This document shows, piece by piece, positions 21,260 to 29,609 of a stretch of 29,722 bases of DNA (positions are counted from its first letter, which is position 1; each line of letters opens with the position of its first letter). The notes beneath the pieces were generated by a model, which did not search any database, was not told the origin of the DNA, and saw only the letters and a list, made by a program, of their open reading frames with translations. This DNA comes from a virus, in the IMG/VR virus record IMGVR_UViG_3300046352_000017, positions 1 to 29,722 of that record, one strand, 5' to 3'. The translations under genes and the position numbers were made by a program.

Positions 21260-21844
21260 ATGAGTGTTTTAAACGAAATTAAGACTTTGCTTGGGATGGA
21301 AGTAAAACTTGCCCAAATGAAACTTGAGAACGGCACGGTAATCGAAGCAGAAGCTTTTGAACCTGAAATGGCTGTTTTTATAGTTAACGAGGAAGATAGA
21401 ATTGCAATGCCTGTAGGTGAATACCTTTTAGAAGACGGAATGCTTTTAAAGGTTGAAGTTGAAGGAATTATTGCTTCTGTTGAAATGCCTGAAGAAGTAG
21501 CCCCTGAAGCTGAAGAAGAAGTTGCTGCTCCTGCTGAAGAAGTAGAAGTTGAAGCATCTGCTCCTATGGCTACTCCTAAAAGGATTGTAGAATCTGTTTC
21601 TAAAGAAATGTTCTTTTCTGAAATTGAAAAATTAAGAAATGAAATTGCTGAATTGAAAGGTGTTAAATTATCTTCTGATGAAGAAGACAAAACTGATGAT
21701 GATTTAAAATCTAAAGAAGTTGAATTGAGTGTTGAACCATTAACACATTCACCTGAAGTTAAAGAAGTTAAAATTCAACAATTCGCATCTAACAGAGCCT
21801 TAACTACACAAGATAGAGTTATGGCAAAAATTTTTAATAAATAA
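21260..21844 (+). CDS. scaffold-like head assembly protein
   Basis: The 194-residue protein is acidic and lies between protease and capsid. Its N-terminus (MSVLNEIKTLLGMEVKLAQM, then DGMLLKVEVEGIIA) looks like a compact beta domain. A Glu/Ala/Val-rich middle (about 75-105) follows, then a helix EMFFSEIEKLRNEIAELKGV that predicts a coiled coil, and a variable Glu/Asp/Ser tail. This composition is typical of scaffolding proteins that are later cut by the prohead protease. I recall related flavobacterial phage proteins without a firm name. It directly precedes the major capsid gene. Confidence 0.6.
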   Translation: MSVLNEIKTLLGMEVKLAQMKLENGTVIEAEAFEPEMAVFIVNEEDRIAMPVGEYLLEDGMLLKVEVEGIIASVEMPEEVAPEAEEEVAAPAEEVEVEASAPMATPKRIVESVSKEMFFSEIEKLRNEIAELKGVKLSSDEEDKTDDDLKSKEVELSVEPLTHSPEVKEVKIQQFASNRALTTQDRVMAKIFNK

Positions 21845-21863
21845 TAAACTAAATAAATAAAAA

Positions 21864-22799
21864 ATGGCTACTACTACAAGTATTACTACAACTTATTCGG
21901 GAAGTTTTGCAGGTAAATATATTTCTGCAGCTTTACTTTCTGCTTCTACTATCGAAAATGGTGGTATCGAAGTTAAACCAAATGTTAAATACAAAGAAGT
22001 AATTAAAAAAATTGCTACTGACGGATTAGTTAAAAACGCAACTTGTGATTTTGACGCTACATCTACTGTAACTTTAACTGAAAGAATTTTGGTTCCAGAG
22101 GAATTCCAAATTAACCTATCTTTGTGCAAAAAAGACTTTAGGTCAGATTGGGAAGCGATTGAAATGGGATATTCTGCTTTTGATTCTTTGCCACCAAGCT
22201 TTGCTGATTTCTTGTTAGGACACGTTGCTGCTAAAGCTGCTGAAAACAATGAAATCTCAATTTGGAGAGGCGCTAATGCTACAGCTGGACAATTTGATGG
22301 ATTAGTAACTTTAGCTACTGCTGATTCAACTGTTATTGATGTGGTTGGAACTTCTGTTACAGCTTCAAATGTAATTGCTGAAATGGGTAAGGTAATTGAC
22401 GCAATCCCTGCTGCACTTTACGGAAAAGAAGATTTGTACTTATACGTTTCTCAAAACGTTGCACGCGCCTACGTGAGACAACTTGGTGGATTTGGTGCAT
22501 CAGGATTAGGTGCTAATGGTACAAATGCTCAAGGAACACAATGGTTTAACAATGGTTCATTATCTTTTGATGGTGTTAAAATCTTTGTTGCTAATGGAAT
22601 GGCTAACAACTTTATGATGGCTGCTGAAAAATCTAACTTATACTTTGGTACAGGTTTATTGTCTGACCATAACGAAGTTAAATTAATCGATATGGCTGAC
22701 GTTGACGGAAGTCAAAATGTAAGAGTTGTAATGCGTTATACAGCAGGTGTACAATACGGAATCGGTTCTGATATCGTTCTTTACACTCCTGCATCATAA
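21864..22799 (+). CDS. major capsid protein
   Basis: The 311-residue protein matches Bacteroidota phage major capsid proteins of HK97 type. It starts MATTTSITTTYSGSFAGKYI, has ERILVPEEFQINLSLCKKDF and FADFLLGHVAAKAAENNEIS in the centre, then LYLYVSQNVARAYVRQLGG. It ends NVRVVMRYTAGVQYGIGSDI followed by VLYTPAS. It is expected to form the icosahedral shell after scaffold removal. Codons are somewhat less AT-biased than in the early genes, as often seen for highly expressed proteins. A strong terminator follows within 30 nt, so it may be a separate transcript end. Confidence 0.85.
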   Translation: MATTTSITTTYSGSFAGKYISAALLSASTIENGGIEVKPNVKYKEVIKKIATDGLVKNATCDFDATSTVTLTERILVPEEFQINLSLCKKDFRSDWEAIEMGYSAFDSLPPSFADFLLGHVAAKAAENNEISIWRGANATAGQFDGLVTLATADSTVIDVVGTSVTASNVIAEMGKVIDAIPAALYGKEDLYLYVSQNVARAYVRQLGGFGASGLGANGTNAQGTQWFNNGSLSFDGVKIFVANGMANNFMMAAEKSNLYFGTGLLSDHNEVKLIDMADVDGSQNVRVVMRYTAGVQYGIGSDIVLYTPAS

Positions 22800-22824
22800 T
22801 TTAAGCTATCTTTTTAAAACGAGA

Positions 22825-22856
22825 GGGGTGGTGGAATAAACACCATCCCTTTTTTT
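22825..22856 (+). terminator. intrinsic terminator after the capsid gene
   Basis: GGGGTGGTG (22825-22833) pairs with CACCATCCC (22841-22849), 9 bp with one G-U, followed by seven T. Confidence 0.9.
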
Positions 22857-22880
22857 AATTAACTTATAAAAATATAAAAA

Positions 22881-23408
22881 ATGGCTTGTGAAATTTCATT
22901 AGGTAGAATTGAACCTTGCAAAGATAGCAATGGTGGATTAAAAGCGGTTTACTTTGTAAACTGGGGTGATATGACAGGGGTAACTTATGACGTAACTAAT
23001 ACAGATGCTATTAGTGCGGTTGCAGGTACTCCAAGTGCATACAAATATGACTTGAAAGGTAATAGTTCATTCGAACAAGCAATTACTTCTTCAAGAGAAA
23101 ATGGAACTACATTCTTTGAACAAACTTTGAACTTAACTTTGAAGAAATTGTCTATTGTAGACCACAAACAAATTAAATTATTAGCTTATGGTCGCCCACA
23201 AGTTGTAGTTGAAGACAACAACGGAAACTTATTCTTGTGTGGTTTAGAACACGGAATGGATGTATCAGGTGGTACAATTGTAACTGGTGCTGCTATGGGT
23301 GATTTGTCAGGATATACTTTGACATTATCAGGACAAGAAGCAGTTCCTGCAAATTTCTTGACTACTACTTTAACCTCTGCTGGTTTCACTGTAGTTTCAG
23401 GGTCATAA
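22881..23408 (+). CDS. probable major tail (tube) protein or other virion protein
   Basis: The 175-residue protein begins MACEISLGRIEPCKDSNGGL and contains NSSFEQAITSSRENGTTFFE, LKKLSIVDHKQIKLLAYGRP, EDNNGNLFLCGLEHG and GAAMGDLSGYTLTLSGQEAV. The beta-rich pattern, with an EQ...TSSREN loop and a late GLEHG motif, is one I recall from flavobacterial phage structural proteins. Tail-tube proteins have a similar two-sheet layout. It is flanked by terminators on both sides, which fits a strongly expressed monomer such as the tube. The role is inferred, not shown. Confidence 0.6.
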   Translation: MACEISLGRIEPCKDSNGGLKAVYFVNWGDMTGVTYDVTNTDAISAVAGTPSAYKYDLKGNSSFEQAITSSRENGTTFFEQTLNLTLKKLSIVDHKQIKLLAYGRPQVVVEDNNGNLFLCGLEHGMDVSGGTIVTGAAMGDLSGYTLTLSGQEAVPANFLTTTLTSAGFTVVSGS

Positions 23409-23433
23409 TTGTTTGTTTTTTTGATTGGAAAAG

Positions 23434-23458
23434 GGGTGGCTTCGGCTACCCTTTTTTT
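23434..23458 (+). terminator. intrinsic terminator with TTCG tetraloop
   Basis: GGGTGGC (23434-23440), TTCG (23441-23444) and GCTACCC (23445-23451) form a 7-bp stem with one G-U pair and a C(UUCG)G cap. Seven T follow. Confidence 0.9.
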
Positions 23459-23507
23459 GTTTTAAATAACAATAATTAAATAGATTTATTATTAAATAAA
23501 AAAAAGA

Positions 23508-23837
23508 ATGATAATCTTAAAAGAACAAGAAGCTGCACAAGTTTTAAAATTCATACCTCGTAGTTATGGTGCTGATACTATTGTATTAAGAAACGAAACT
23601 ACTAATGAAGTTCAAACTATTTCTGCATCATTTGCTTTAGATAAATATTATTTGACAACTACTACTGCTTTTGATTTATTACAGAATACATTTTATAATT
23701 TAACTATTAAGAATGGTGCTGAAGTGGTTTACAAAGATAAAGTATTTTGCACGAATCAAAATATAGTTAACTATACAGTCAACAAAGATGAATATGTGGC
23801 AAACGCTACAAATAACGATTTTATAATTTATGAGTAA
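23508..23837 (+). CDS. hypothetical virion-associated protein
   Basis: The 109-residue protein starts MIILKEQEAAQVLKFIPRSY and has alternating short strands (TIVLRNETTNEVQTISASFA, FYNLTIKNGAEVVYKDKVFC), probably a small beta fold. The C-terminus overlaps the portal start by 8 nt. It follows a terminator and an AT-rich leader. I recall similar small proteins in flavobacterial phages beside head genes. Its role may lie in head-tail joining, but this is context only. Confidence 0.5.
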   Translation: MIILKEQEAAQVLKFIPRSYGADTIVLRNETTNEVQTISASFALDKYYLTTTTAFDLLQNTFYNLTIKNGAEVVYKDKVFCTNQNIVNYTVNKDEYVANATNNDFIIYE

Positions 23838-25596
23838 TATATCAATTGTAAATTTAAGTGCTTATACAAGCCCTGTAATTCAAGAAAATAAGAAATCAGA
23901 CTATATTGAGTATGGTGTAGATAATAACTACTTTCAATACTTAATTGATAGATATCTGTATTCAGCTACAAACAATGCTATTATCACTGGTGTTACCAAT
24001 ATGATTTATGGTAAAGGATTAGATGCATTAGATTCTAATCGTAAACCTAATGAATATGCACAAATGCGTAGTATCATTAAAGGTGATATGTTAAAGCGAG
24101 TAGCTATGGAGCGTAAAATGCTTGGAATGGGTGCTATGCAAGTTGTAATGGAAAAAGGTCAAGTTAAATCTATAGACCACTTCCCAATGAATACATTAAG
24201 AGCTGAAAAATGCAATGATAAAGGAGAAATTGAAGCTTGGTACTATTACCCTGATTGGACTAAAAAGAAGCCTTCTGAACAAGCTAAAAGAATTCCTGCA
24301 TTTGGATTCGGAAATGGTAATGAAGTTGAAATGTATGTGGTACATCCTTATGTTAGTGGATTTCATTATTACACACCTATTGATTATTCAGGTGCTTTAC
24401 CTTATGCTAAATTAGAAGAAGAAATTAGTGATTACTTGATTAATGATGTTCAAAACGGATTTTCAGGAACTAAAGTAATTAACTTTAACAATGGTATTCC
24501 TTCTGAAGAAATGCGTGACAAAATTAAACGTGACGTATTAAATAAATTAACTGGTTCAAGAGGTGAAAAAGTAATTGTAGCATTTAACGCTAATGCAGAA
24601 TCTAAAACTACAGTTGAAGATATTCCATTAAATGATGCACCAGCACATTACGAATATTTAAGTACAGAATGTTTTGAAAAGTTAATTGTAGGACATAGAG
24701 TTACATCGCCTATGCTTTTGGGTATTCGTGATACTGGAGGTGGATTAGGTAACAATGCAGATGAAATTAAAACTGCTACTTTGTTATTTGATAACATAGT
24801 AATTAAACCTTACCAACTTGAATTGATTAATGCTATTGATGAAATTTTAGCAGTTAATAATATTAGCTTAAAATTATACTTTAAGACTATACAACCTTTA
24901 GAATTTGTAGATGCTTCAGGAATGAATGCAGAAACTGCTGAAGAAGAAACAGGTATTAAAATGTCTGCACATACAGACCCGATTATTGCAAATGCTTTAA
25001 TTGATAAAGGTGAACAACTTGGTGAAGAATGGGTGTTGATTGATGAAACAGAAGTAGATGTAGAATCTGAAGAAGATTTAGATGCTGAAATTGAATCTTT
25101 AAATAATCCTAAAAAGAAAGAATTGTCTTTAATTCAGAAATTAGCAACTGCTATTACAGGCAGACCTAATGCAAAGAGTTCACAAGACGAAAATGTAGAT
25201 GGTATTAGATTCATTACAAGATATAAATATTCAGGTGCTGAATCAGGCGAAAGAGAATTCTGCAATAAGATGTTAAGAGCTGATAAACTTTACAGAAAAG
25301 AAGATATAGTAAACACTAATTCTAATTTTGTAAACTCAGGTCAAGGTCACAAAGGATTACCTTATGATTTATTCTTATACAAAGGTGGAGTTAATTGTAA
25401 GCACAAATGGTTAAGACAAACTTATGTTTCATTTGATAACGTAAAAATTGATGTTACCAATCCTAATGCAACACAAATTAGTACAAACAAGGCAGAAAAA
25501 TATGGATATAGAGTTAGGAATCCTAAAGAGGTTGCTATGACACCATACGATATGCCAAATCACGGACATCATCCTGACTATAATAAAGAAAATTAA
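23830..25596 (+). CDS. portal protein fused to a C-terminal Cys/His domain
   Basis: The 588-residue protein carries a portal-type body (about 1-400): VNLSAYTSPVIQENKKSDYI, ATNNAIITGVTNMIYGKGLD, then LSTECFEKLIVGHRVTSPML and LGIRDTGGGLGNNADEIKTA, with a linking acidic stretch (about 400-440). Portals form the ring through which DNA enters and leaves the head. Residues 460-588 form a second domain (RFITRYKYSGAESGEREFCN, C478, H507, C523, H525 in GGVNCKHKW) that I recall in separate or Mu-gpF-like minor head proteins of Bacteroidota phages. Here it is fused to the portal. The gene follows capsid and tail genes, unlike the usual portal-before-capsid order. Confidence 0.7.
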   Translation: MSNISIVNLSAYTSPVIQENKKSDYIEYGVDNNYFQYLIDRYLYSATNNAIITGVTNMIYGKGLDALDSNRKPNEYAQMRSIIKGDMLKRVAMERKMLGMGAMQVVMEKGQVKSIDHFPMNTLRAEKCNDKGEIEAWYYYPDWTKKKPSEQAKRIPAFGFGNGNEVEMYVVHPYVSGFHYYTPIDYSGALPYAKLEEEISDYLINDVQNGFSGTKVINFNNGIPSEEMRDKIKRDVLNKLTGSRGEKVIVAFNANAESKTTVEDIPLNDAPAHYEYLSTECFEKLIVGHRVTSPMLLGIRDTGGGLGNNADEIKTATLLFDNIVIKPYQLELINAIDEILAVNNISLKLYFKTIQPLEFVDASGMNAETAEEETGIKMSAHTDPIIANALIDKGEQLGEEWVLIDETEVDVESEEDLDAEIESLNNPKKKELSLIQKLATAITGRPNAKSSQDENVDGIRFITRYKYSGAESGEREFCNKMLRADKLYRKEDIVNTNSNFVNSGQGHKGLPYDLFLYKGGVNCKHKWLRQTYVSFDNVKIDVTNPNATQISTNKAEKYGYRVRNPKEVAMTPYDMPNHGHHPDYNKEN

Positions 25597-25599
25597 AAT

Positions 25600-26100
25600 A
25601 TGGCTCAATCATTATTTGTAACAAGAGAAGATATAGTAAAATTTACTGCAATGAATGGTAATGTTGATACAGACAAATTCATTCAATTTGTAAAGATTGC
25701 TCAAGATATACACATTCAAAATTATTTAGGTACAAAGTTATTTGATAAAATTAACGATGATATTGTAGCGGGTACTTTGGCTAATCCTTATTTAGCCCTT
25801 TTAAAGGACTATATCAAGCCAATGGTAATACACTTCGCTATGGTAGAATACTTGCCATTTGCAGCTTATACAATAGCTAATAAAGGTGTATTCAAACATA
25901 ATAGTGAGAATAGTACAAACGTAGAAAAGAATGAAGTAGATTTCTTAATTGAAAAAGAAAGGGATATTGCACAACACTACACAAATAGATTCTTGGATTA
26001 CATTTGTTATAACACAGCAACTTTTCCAGAATATAACACTAATTCAAATGGTGATATGTTCCCTGATTCAGATAGTTCTTTCACAGGTTGGGTTTTATAA
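25600..26100 (+). CDS. head-tail connector or adaptor protein
   Basis: The 166-residue protein starts MAQSLFVTREDIVKFTAMNG and contains QDIHIQNYLGTKLFDKINDD and YIKPMVIHFAMVEYLPFAAY, a helical layout shared with small connector proteins of flavobacterial phages (DUF6712-like in my memory). The C-terminus is Asn/Ser-rich. It follows the portal by 3 nt and would join the portal to the neck. The stop at 26098-26100 is followed immediately by the start of the inserted GIY-YIG gene. Confidence 0.6.
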   Translation: MAQSLFVTREDIVKFTAMNGNVDTDKFIQFVKIAQDIHIQNYLGTKLFDKINDDIVAGTLANPYLALLKDYIKPMVIHFAMVEYLPFAAYTIANKGVFKHNSENSTNVEKNEVDFLIEKERDIAQHYTNRFLDYICYNTATFPEYNTNSNGDMFPDSDSSFTGWVL

Positions 26101-26101
26101 T

Positions 26102-26710
26102 ATGGCAATAGTTTACAGACATAGAAGATTAGATACTAACAAGATTTTTTATATAGGTATTGGTAAAGAAGAAAAAAGAGCGTATAGAAAAGATGGCAGA
26201 AATACACATTGGAAAAATATAGTAAATAAAACTAATTATGATGTAGAAATAATTGCTAAAAATATAGATTGGGAAACTGCTTGTGAATTAGAAATTTTTT
26301 TAATTAGCGAATATGGAATAAAAAATTTATCAAACATAACTTTAGGTGGTGAAGGTAATCTTGGAAACTATCATTCTTTAGAAACAAAGAAAATAATGAG
26401 TGAAAAGAAATTAGGAAAACCTGCTTGGAATAAAGGAATAAAAAGAAGTTCTGAAGAAATACAAAAACAAAGATTAAAATTAATAGAATACTATAAAAGT
26501 AACGACCAATATTTTAAAAATAAAAAGTTTTCTGAAGAACATAAAAAGAAAATATCTATTAATAATTCAAAGAAAGTAATTGATAAAATAACAAATACTG
26601 AATATTACGGATTAAAAGAAGCTTGTAAAGTTTTGGAATTAAATTATGGATATCAAAAACATTTATTAAGAAAATATAGTGATAAATCAAGATTTCAATG
26701 GGTAATCTAA
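26102..26710 (+). CDS. GIY-YIG homing endonuclease with NUMOD3 and NUMOD1-like motifs
   Basis: The 202-residue protein starts MAIVYRHRRLDTNKIFYIGI, the GIY (IVY) and YIG (YIG) strands of the nuclease. HWKNIVNKTNYDVEIIA follows, and a Glu-containing helix at ETACELEIFLISEYG. Next come SLETKKIMSEKKLGKPAWNK and FSEEHKKKIS, both NUMOD3-like DNA-binding repeats. Then TNTEYYGLKEACKVLELNYG, a NUMOD1-like motif. This is the standard layout of phage seg/hom-type free-standing endonucleases. ATG 26102 is preferred to earlier in-frame codons, which lie inside the connector gene. Its end overlaps a small downstream ORF by 13 nt. Confidence 0.85.
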   Translation: MAIVYRHRRLDTNKIFYIGIGKEEKRAYRKDGRNTHWKNIVNKTNYDVEIIAKNIDWETACELEIFLISEYGIKNLSNITLGGEGNLGNYHSLETKKIMSEKKLGKPAWNKGIKRSSEEIQKQRLKLIEYYKSNDQYFKNKKFSEEHKKKISINNSKKVIDKITNTEYYGLKEACKVLELNYGYQKHLLRKYSDKSRFQWVI

Positions 26711-26787
26711 AAGAAACTTACAAGCCAAAAGCGGTTAACGTAAAAAAACTGCAACTATTTTTAAATAAAATAAAAGATAAAAAATGA
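26698..26787 (+). CDS. 29-residue basic ORF at the endonuclease exit
   Basis: ATG at 26698 lies inside the last codons of the GIY-YIG gene. The ORF reads MGNLKETYKPKAVNVKKLQL and then FLNKIKDKK, and ends with TGA at 26785-26787 in ATGA overlap with the next gene. It is basic and short. The coupling at both ends and the coding feel suggest a real gene whose start was the insertion point of the endonuclease. It could also be chance, because it is only 29 codons. Confidence 0.4.
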   Translation: MGNLKETYKPKAVNVKKLQLFLNKIKDKK

Positions 26788-27122
26788 GTTTACAATTTAC
26801 ACATATAAAAGGGGACACTTTTGATGAGGTTGCTTTTCAATTAAAGATTAACGATACAGTTGTTAACTTAACAGGTGCAACTATTAGAATGCAATTACGC
26901 AAGAGTTATTCAGATACTGTAGCTGCTTTGTCTCTTACTTCGGTTTCTTCTGCAGGTATTACCATAACTAATGCCACAAATGGAGAATTTAAAATTAACA
27001 CACAAATTATAGACATCCCTGTTTACAATTATGTATACGATATACAAATTACTTTAGCGAGTGGAGTAGTTAAAACGTATGTACAAGGTGGGTTCAATAT
27101 TACTAACGAAGTAACAAGATAA
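26784..27122 (+). CDS. BppU-N-like baseplate/fibre attachment protein
   Basis: The 112-residue protein starts MSLQFTHIKGDTFDEVAFQL and continues VVNLTGATIRMQLRKSYSDT, GITITNATNGEFKINTQIID, YNYVYDIQITLASGVVKTYV and QGGFNITNEV. This is the Ig-like pattern of the N-terminal domain of baseplate upper proteins (BppU_N), which connect receptor-binding proteins to the tail tip. It directly precedes the tail fibre gene and fits a joining role. Length matches the single domain. The call is by pattern recognition. Confidence 0.65.
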   Translation: MSLQFTHIKGDTFDEVAFQLKINDTVVNLTGATIRMQLRKSYSDTVAALSLTSVSSAGITITNATNGEFKINTQIIDIPVYNYVYDIQITLASGVVKTYVQGGFNITNEVTR

Positions 27123-27126
27123 AAAA

Positions 27127-29142
27127 ATGGGTGATAATATTACTATTGGTGTAACTGAAATTGTAAACAATATTGAAGTTACTGCACAACCAAACGACCA
27201 AATTGTAGACATTAGCGTTACTGATAATGCAGATAATGTAACTTTAAACATTACACCTACTGTAGTTGAAGTAAACATTAACAAGGGTGGTTCTTTTGCC
27301 AAGTGGGGTGATTTATACGGAACTCTATCAGACCAAACTGATTTACAAAATGCTTTAAATTTAAAAGCTAATTTAGTAGGAGGTAAAGTTCCTGCTTCAG
27401 AATTACCTTCTTATGTAGATGACATTATTGAAGTGGCTAACTACGCTGCTTTACCTGCTACAGGTGAAATTGGAAAAATATACGTTACATTAGATAACAA
27501 TAAAATATATCGTTGGAGTGGTTCAGTTTATATTGAAATCGCTTCTAACAGTGCTATTTGGGGTGCAATCACTGGAACTTTAGGAGACCAAACAGATTTA
27601 CAAAACGCTTTAAATGCAAAACAAAACGCTTTAACTAACCCAGTTACGGGAACAGGAACAACAAATTACATTCCTAAATTTACAGGTTCAACTGCTATTG
27701 GGAATAGCAATATAACTGACAACGGAACTGTTGTTTCGATTAGTACAGATGCTAGTATTAATAGTGTTAATATAGGATTAGGAAGAGGAGCTATTGCAAC
27801 TAATACAAGGGTAGGAGCAAGTGCTTTAAATGCTAATACTACTGGAACTAATAATGCTGCTTTTGGGCATCAATCATTACTTTCAAATACAACTGGAGGT
27901 TTTAATACTGCATTTGGAGCTAGTTCGCTTAGAATAAACACAACTGGTTCTATAAATACAGCGGTTGGATCGGAAGCATTATATAATAATAATGGAGGTC
28001 AAAATACAGCGGTTGGAGTATCGGCATTATACGGAAATACTACTGGAGGTCAAAATATTGCGTTAGGAAGGAATGCCGGAAGACATATAGCTGATGGAAC
28101 AACTGCAAATACAATATCTAATAATTCTATATTTTTAGGTTTTGGAACAAAAGCATTAGCAGACAACCAAACAAATCAAATTGTAATCGGATATAATGTT
28201 GTTGGATTAGGTTCAAACACAACTGTATTAGGTAATAGCTCAACAACAACTACTGCTATTTATGGCAACGTACTAATAGGAACTACAACAGACGCTGGTT
28301 ACAAACTTGACGTTAATGGAACTTTAAGAGTAAGCGGTCAGGTTACATCTACAACAAACTTTTATACTGCATCTATTTCAGACACTTTAGGTTCAAGAAC
28401 TTTTGGTGGGAATAGTTTTTCAATTAGAAACAATGTTGCAGAAGATTTTAATATAGATGTTTATAATCGTACTTTAGGAGCTTGGTACACACCTTTTATA
28501 ATTAAAAATACAGGCAACGTAGGTATAGGTACAACAAGTACTGTTCAAAAACTAACAATCGGAGACGGAACTGGAACAGGAAATCAATATATAAGAATTC
28601 ACGCATCTGCAAGTGATATGTATATTGGGCAAACAGGAAGTAATTTATTTGGAGCTGGTAACGGTCAAGTTATTGTCACAGATGTTACTTATACATCAAA
28701 TTTAGCAATTGGAACTTTAAATTCTTCTGCTAATTTAGTTTTTGGTACTGCTTCAACAGAACGTATGCGTATCACTTCAGGTGGCAACGTATTAATAGGC
28801 ACAACCACAGACGTAGGATTTAAGTTAGATGTTAATGGAAATGTAAGAGCAACAGGATTTTTTAACAGTTCAGATAATAGATTAAAAGACTTAACAGATT
28901 ACGATTACAACGTTTCAGATATTAAACCAATTACATACCTTTGGAAAGACGGTAGGGATAATAAAAAACACGTTGGATATTCTGCTCAACAGGTTCAAAA
29001 AGTAATGCCAGATGCGGTTAATGAAGACGATAAAGGATTTTTATCTGTTAACTATGTAGAAGTCCTCGTTGCTCAAGTGGAATTATTGAACAACAGAATG
29101 GCTGAAATGCAAAAAGAAATTGAACTTTTAAAATCTAAATAA
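27127..29142 (+). CDS. tail fibre/spike with YadA-like repeats and S74 intramolecular chaperone
   Basis: The 671-residue protein is a likely trimeric host-binding fibre. Near the N-terminus DQTDLQNAL occurs twice. Residues 229-318 hold five repeats of about 17-18 residues (ALNANTTGTNNAAFGHQ and relatives), like the YadA/trimeric-adhesin head. VLIGTTTDAGYKLDVNG (from 382) and VLIGTTTDVGFKLDVNG (from 555) are a second internal duplication. The C-terminus (about 581-650) has NRLKDL, HVGYSAQQVQ and VNYVEVL, the Peptidase_S74 chaperone domain, which assists trimer folding and cuts itself off at Ser in SSDNR. A coiled coil (645-671) ends it. Genes on either side are also tail-tip type. Confidence 0.85.
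   Translation: MGDNITIGVTEIVNNIEVTAQPNDQIVDISVTDNADNVTLNITPTVVEVNINKGGSFAKWGDLYGTLSDQTDLQNALNLKANLVGGKVPASELPSYVDDIIEVANYAALPATGEIGKIYVTLDNNKIYRWSGSVYIEIASNSAIWGAITGTLGDQTDLQNALNAKQNALTNPVTGTGTTNYIPKFTGSTAIGNSNITDNGTVVSISTDASINSVNIGLGRGAIATNTRVGASALNANTTGTNNAAFGHQSLLSNTTGGFNTAFGASSLRINTTGSINTAVGSEALYNNNGGQNTAVGVSALYGNTTGGQNIALGRNAGRHIADGTTANTISNNSIFLGFGTKALADNQTNQIVIGYNVVGLGSNTTVLGNSSTTTTAIYGNVLIGTTTDAGYKLDVNGTLRVSGQVTSTTNFYTASISDTLGSRTFGGNSFSIRNNVAEDFNIDVYNRTLGAWYTPFIIKNTGNVGIGTTSTVQKLTIGDGTGTGNQYIRIHASASDMYIGQTGSNLFGAGNGQVIVTDVTYTSNLAIGTLNSSANLVFGTASTERMRITSGGNVLIGTTTDVGFKLDVNGNVRATGFFNSSDNRLKDLTDYDYNVSDIKPITYLWKDGRDNKKHVGYSAQQVQKVMPDAVNEDDKGFLSVNYVEVLVAQVELLNNRMAEMQKEIELLKSK
27811..28080 (+). 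repeat. five YadA-like head repeats within the tail fibre gene
   Basis: About 50-nt units encode N-T-T-G-G-x-N-T-A-x-G with small changes between copies. The repeats are coding and remain in one frame. Confidence 0.75.
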
Positions 29143-29609
29143 TGGCTTGGAGTGATTTGCAATCGAATCAAATGGTAAGTTATACAGATTCGCAAAGTGG
29201 ATATTTTACTTTGCAGCCTGGACAGTCAACTGTCGTTTCTAACCAATGTATGACTAAAAATGATGCTTTAACTAAATACGTTCTTGATAGTTCGTATATG
29301 GAAGATTACGCATCTAACCAATTAGTACCTAAAAGTACTTGGGTGGCTGGGGGATATCCAATTTCGCTTTCACTACCTAGAATTACAGGTTCAAGTGCGT
29401 GTATTTTTGGTCAAGCATTTCCTACTACTGTTTACTCGTCTGTATTAAGTCCGTTTTTAGGTGACCAGCTTTTTACAAATGGTTCGCTAACTGTTGCATT
29501 TCAAGGAAACGACCTTTGGTATGAAGTTTCAGGTGCATCTGTTGGAGGTTATTCGTATCAAATAAACAATTCAGGAGTAGTTATAGATACCTATGACTGT
29601 ATGTATTAA
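29142..29609 (+). CDS. tail-tip/host-contact protein
   Basis: The 155-residue protein begins MAWSDLQSNQMVSYTDSQSG and then STVVSNQCMTKNDALTKYVL, an N-terminal module I recall from flavobacterial tail proteins. The rest is aromatic- and Ser/Thr-rich beta sequence (YPISLSLPRITGSSACIFGQ, SGASVGGYSYQINNSG), consistent with a receptor-binding or fibre-tip domain. It overlaps the fibre stop by one base (TAATG). A tetranucleotide repeat separates it from the next gene. No signal peptide is present. Confidence 0.55.
   Translation: MAWSDLQSNQMVSYTDSQSGYFTLQPGQSTVVSNQCMTKNDALTKYVLDSSYMEDYASNQLVPKSTWVAGGYPISLSLPRITGSSACIFGQAFPTTVYSSVLSPFLGDQLFTNGSLTVAFQGNDLWYEVSGASVGGYSYQINNSGVVIDTYDCMY

Noticed and set aside
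20316-21260. Group I intron around the HNH gene
   Set aside because: The nuclease is antisense to its neighbours, both neighbouring ORFs look whole, and I cannot identify intron core elements.
24215-24415. Forward ORF inside the portal gene
   Set aside because: It is wholly inside a conserved portal sequence and lacks a suitable start region.
27811-28080. CRISPR-like or tandem noncoding repeats
   Set aside because: The repeats are imperfect, in frame and encode YadA-like head units of the fibre.
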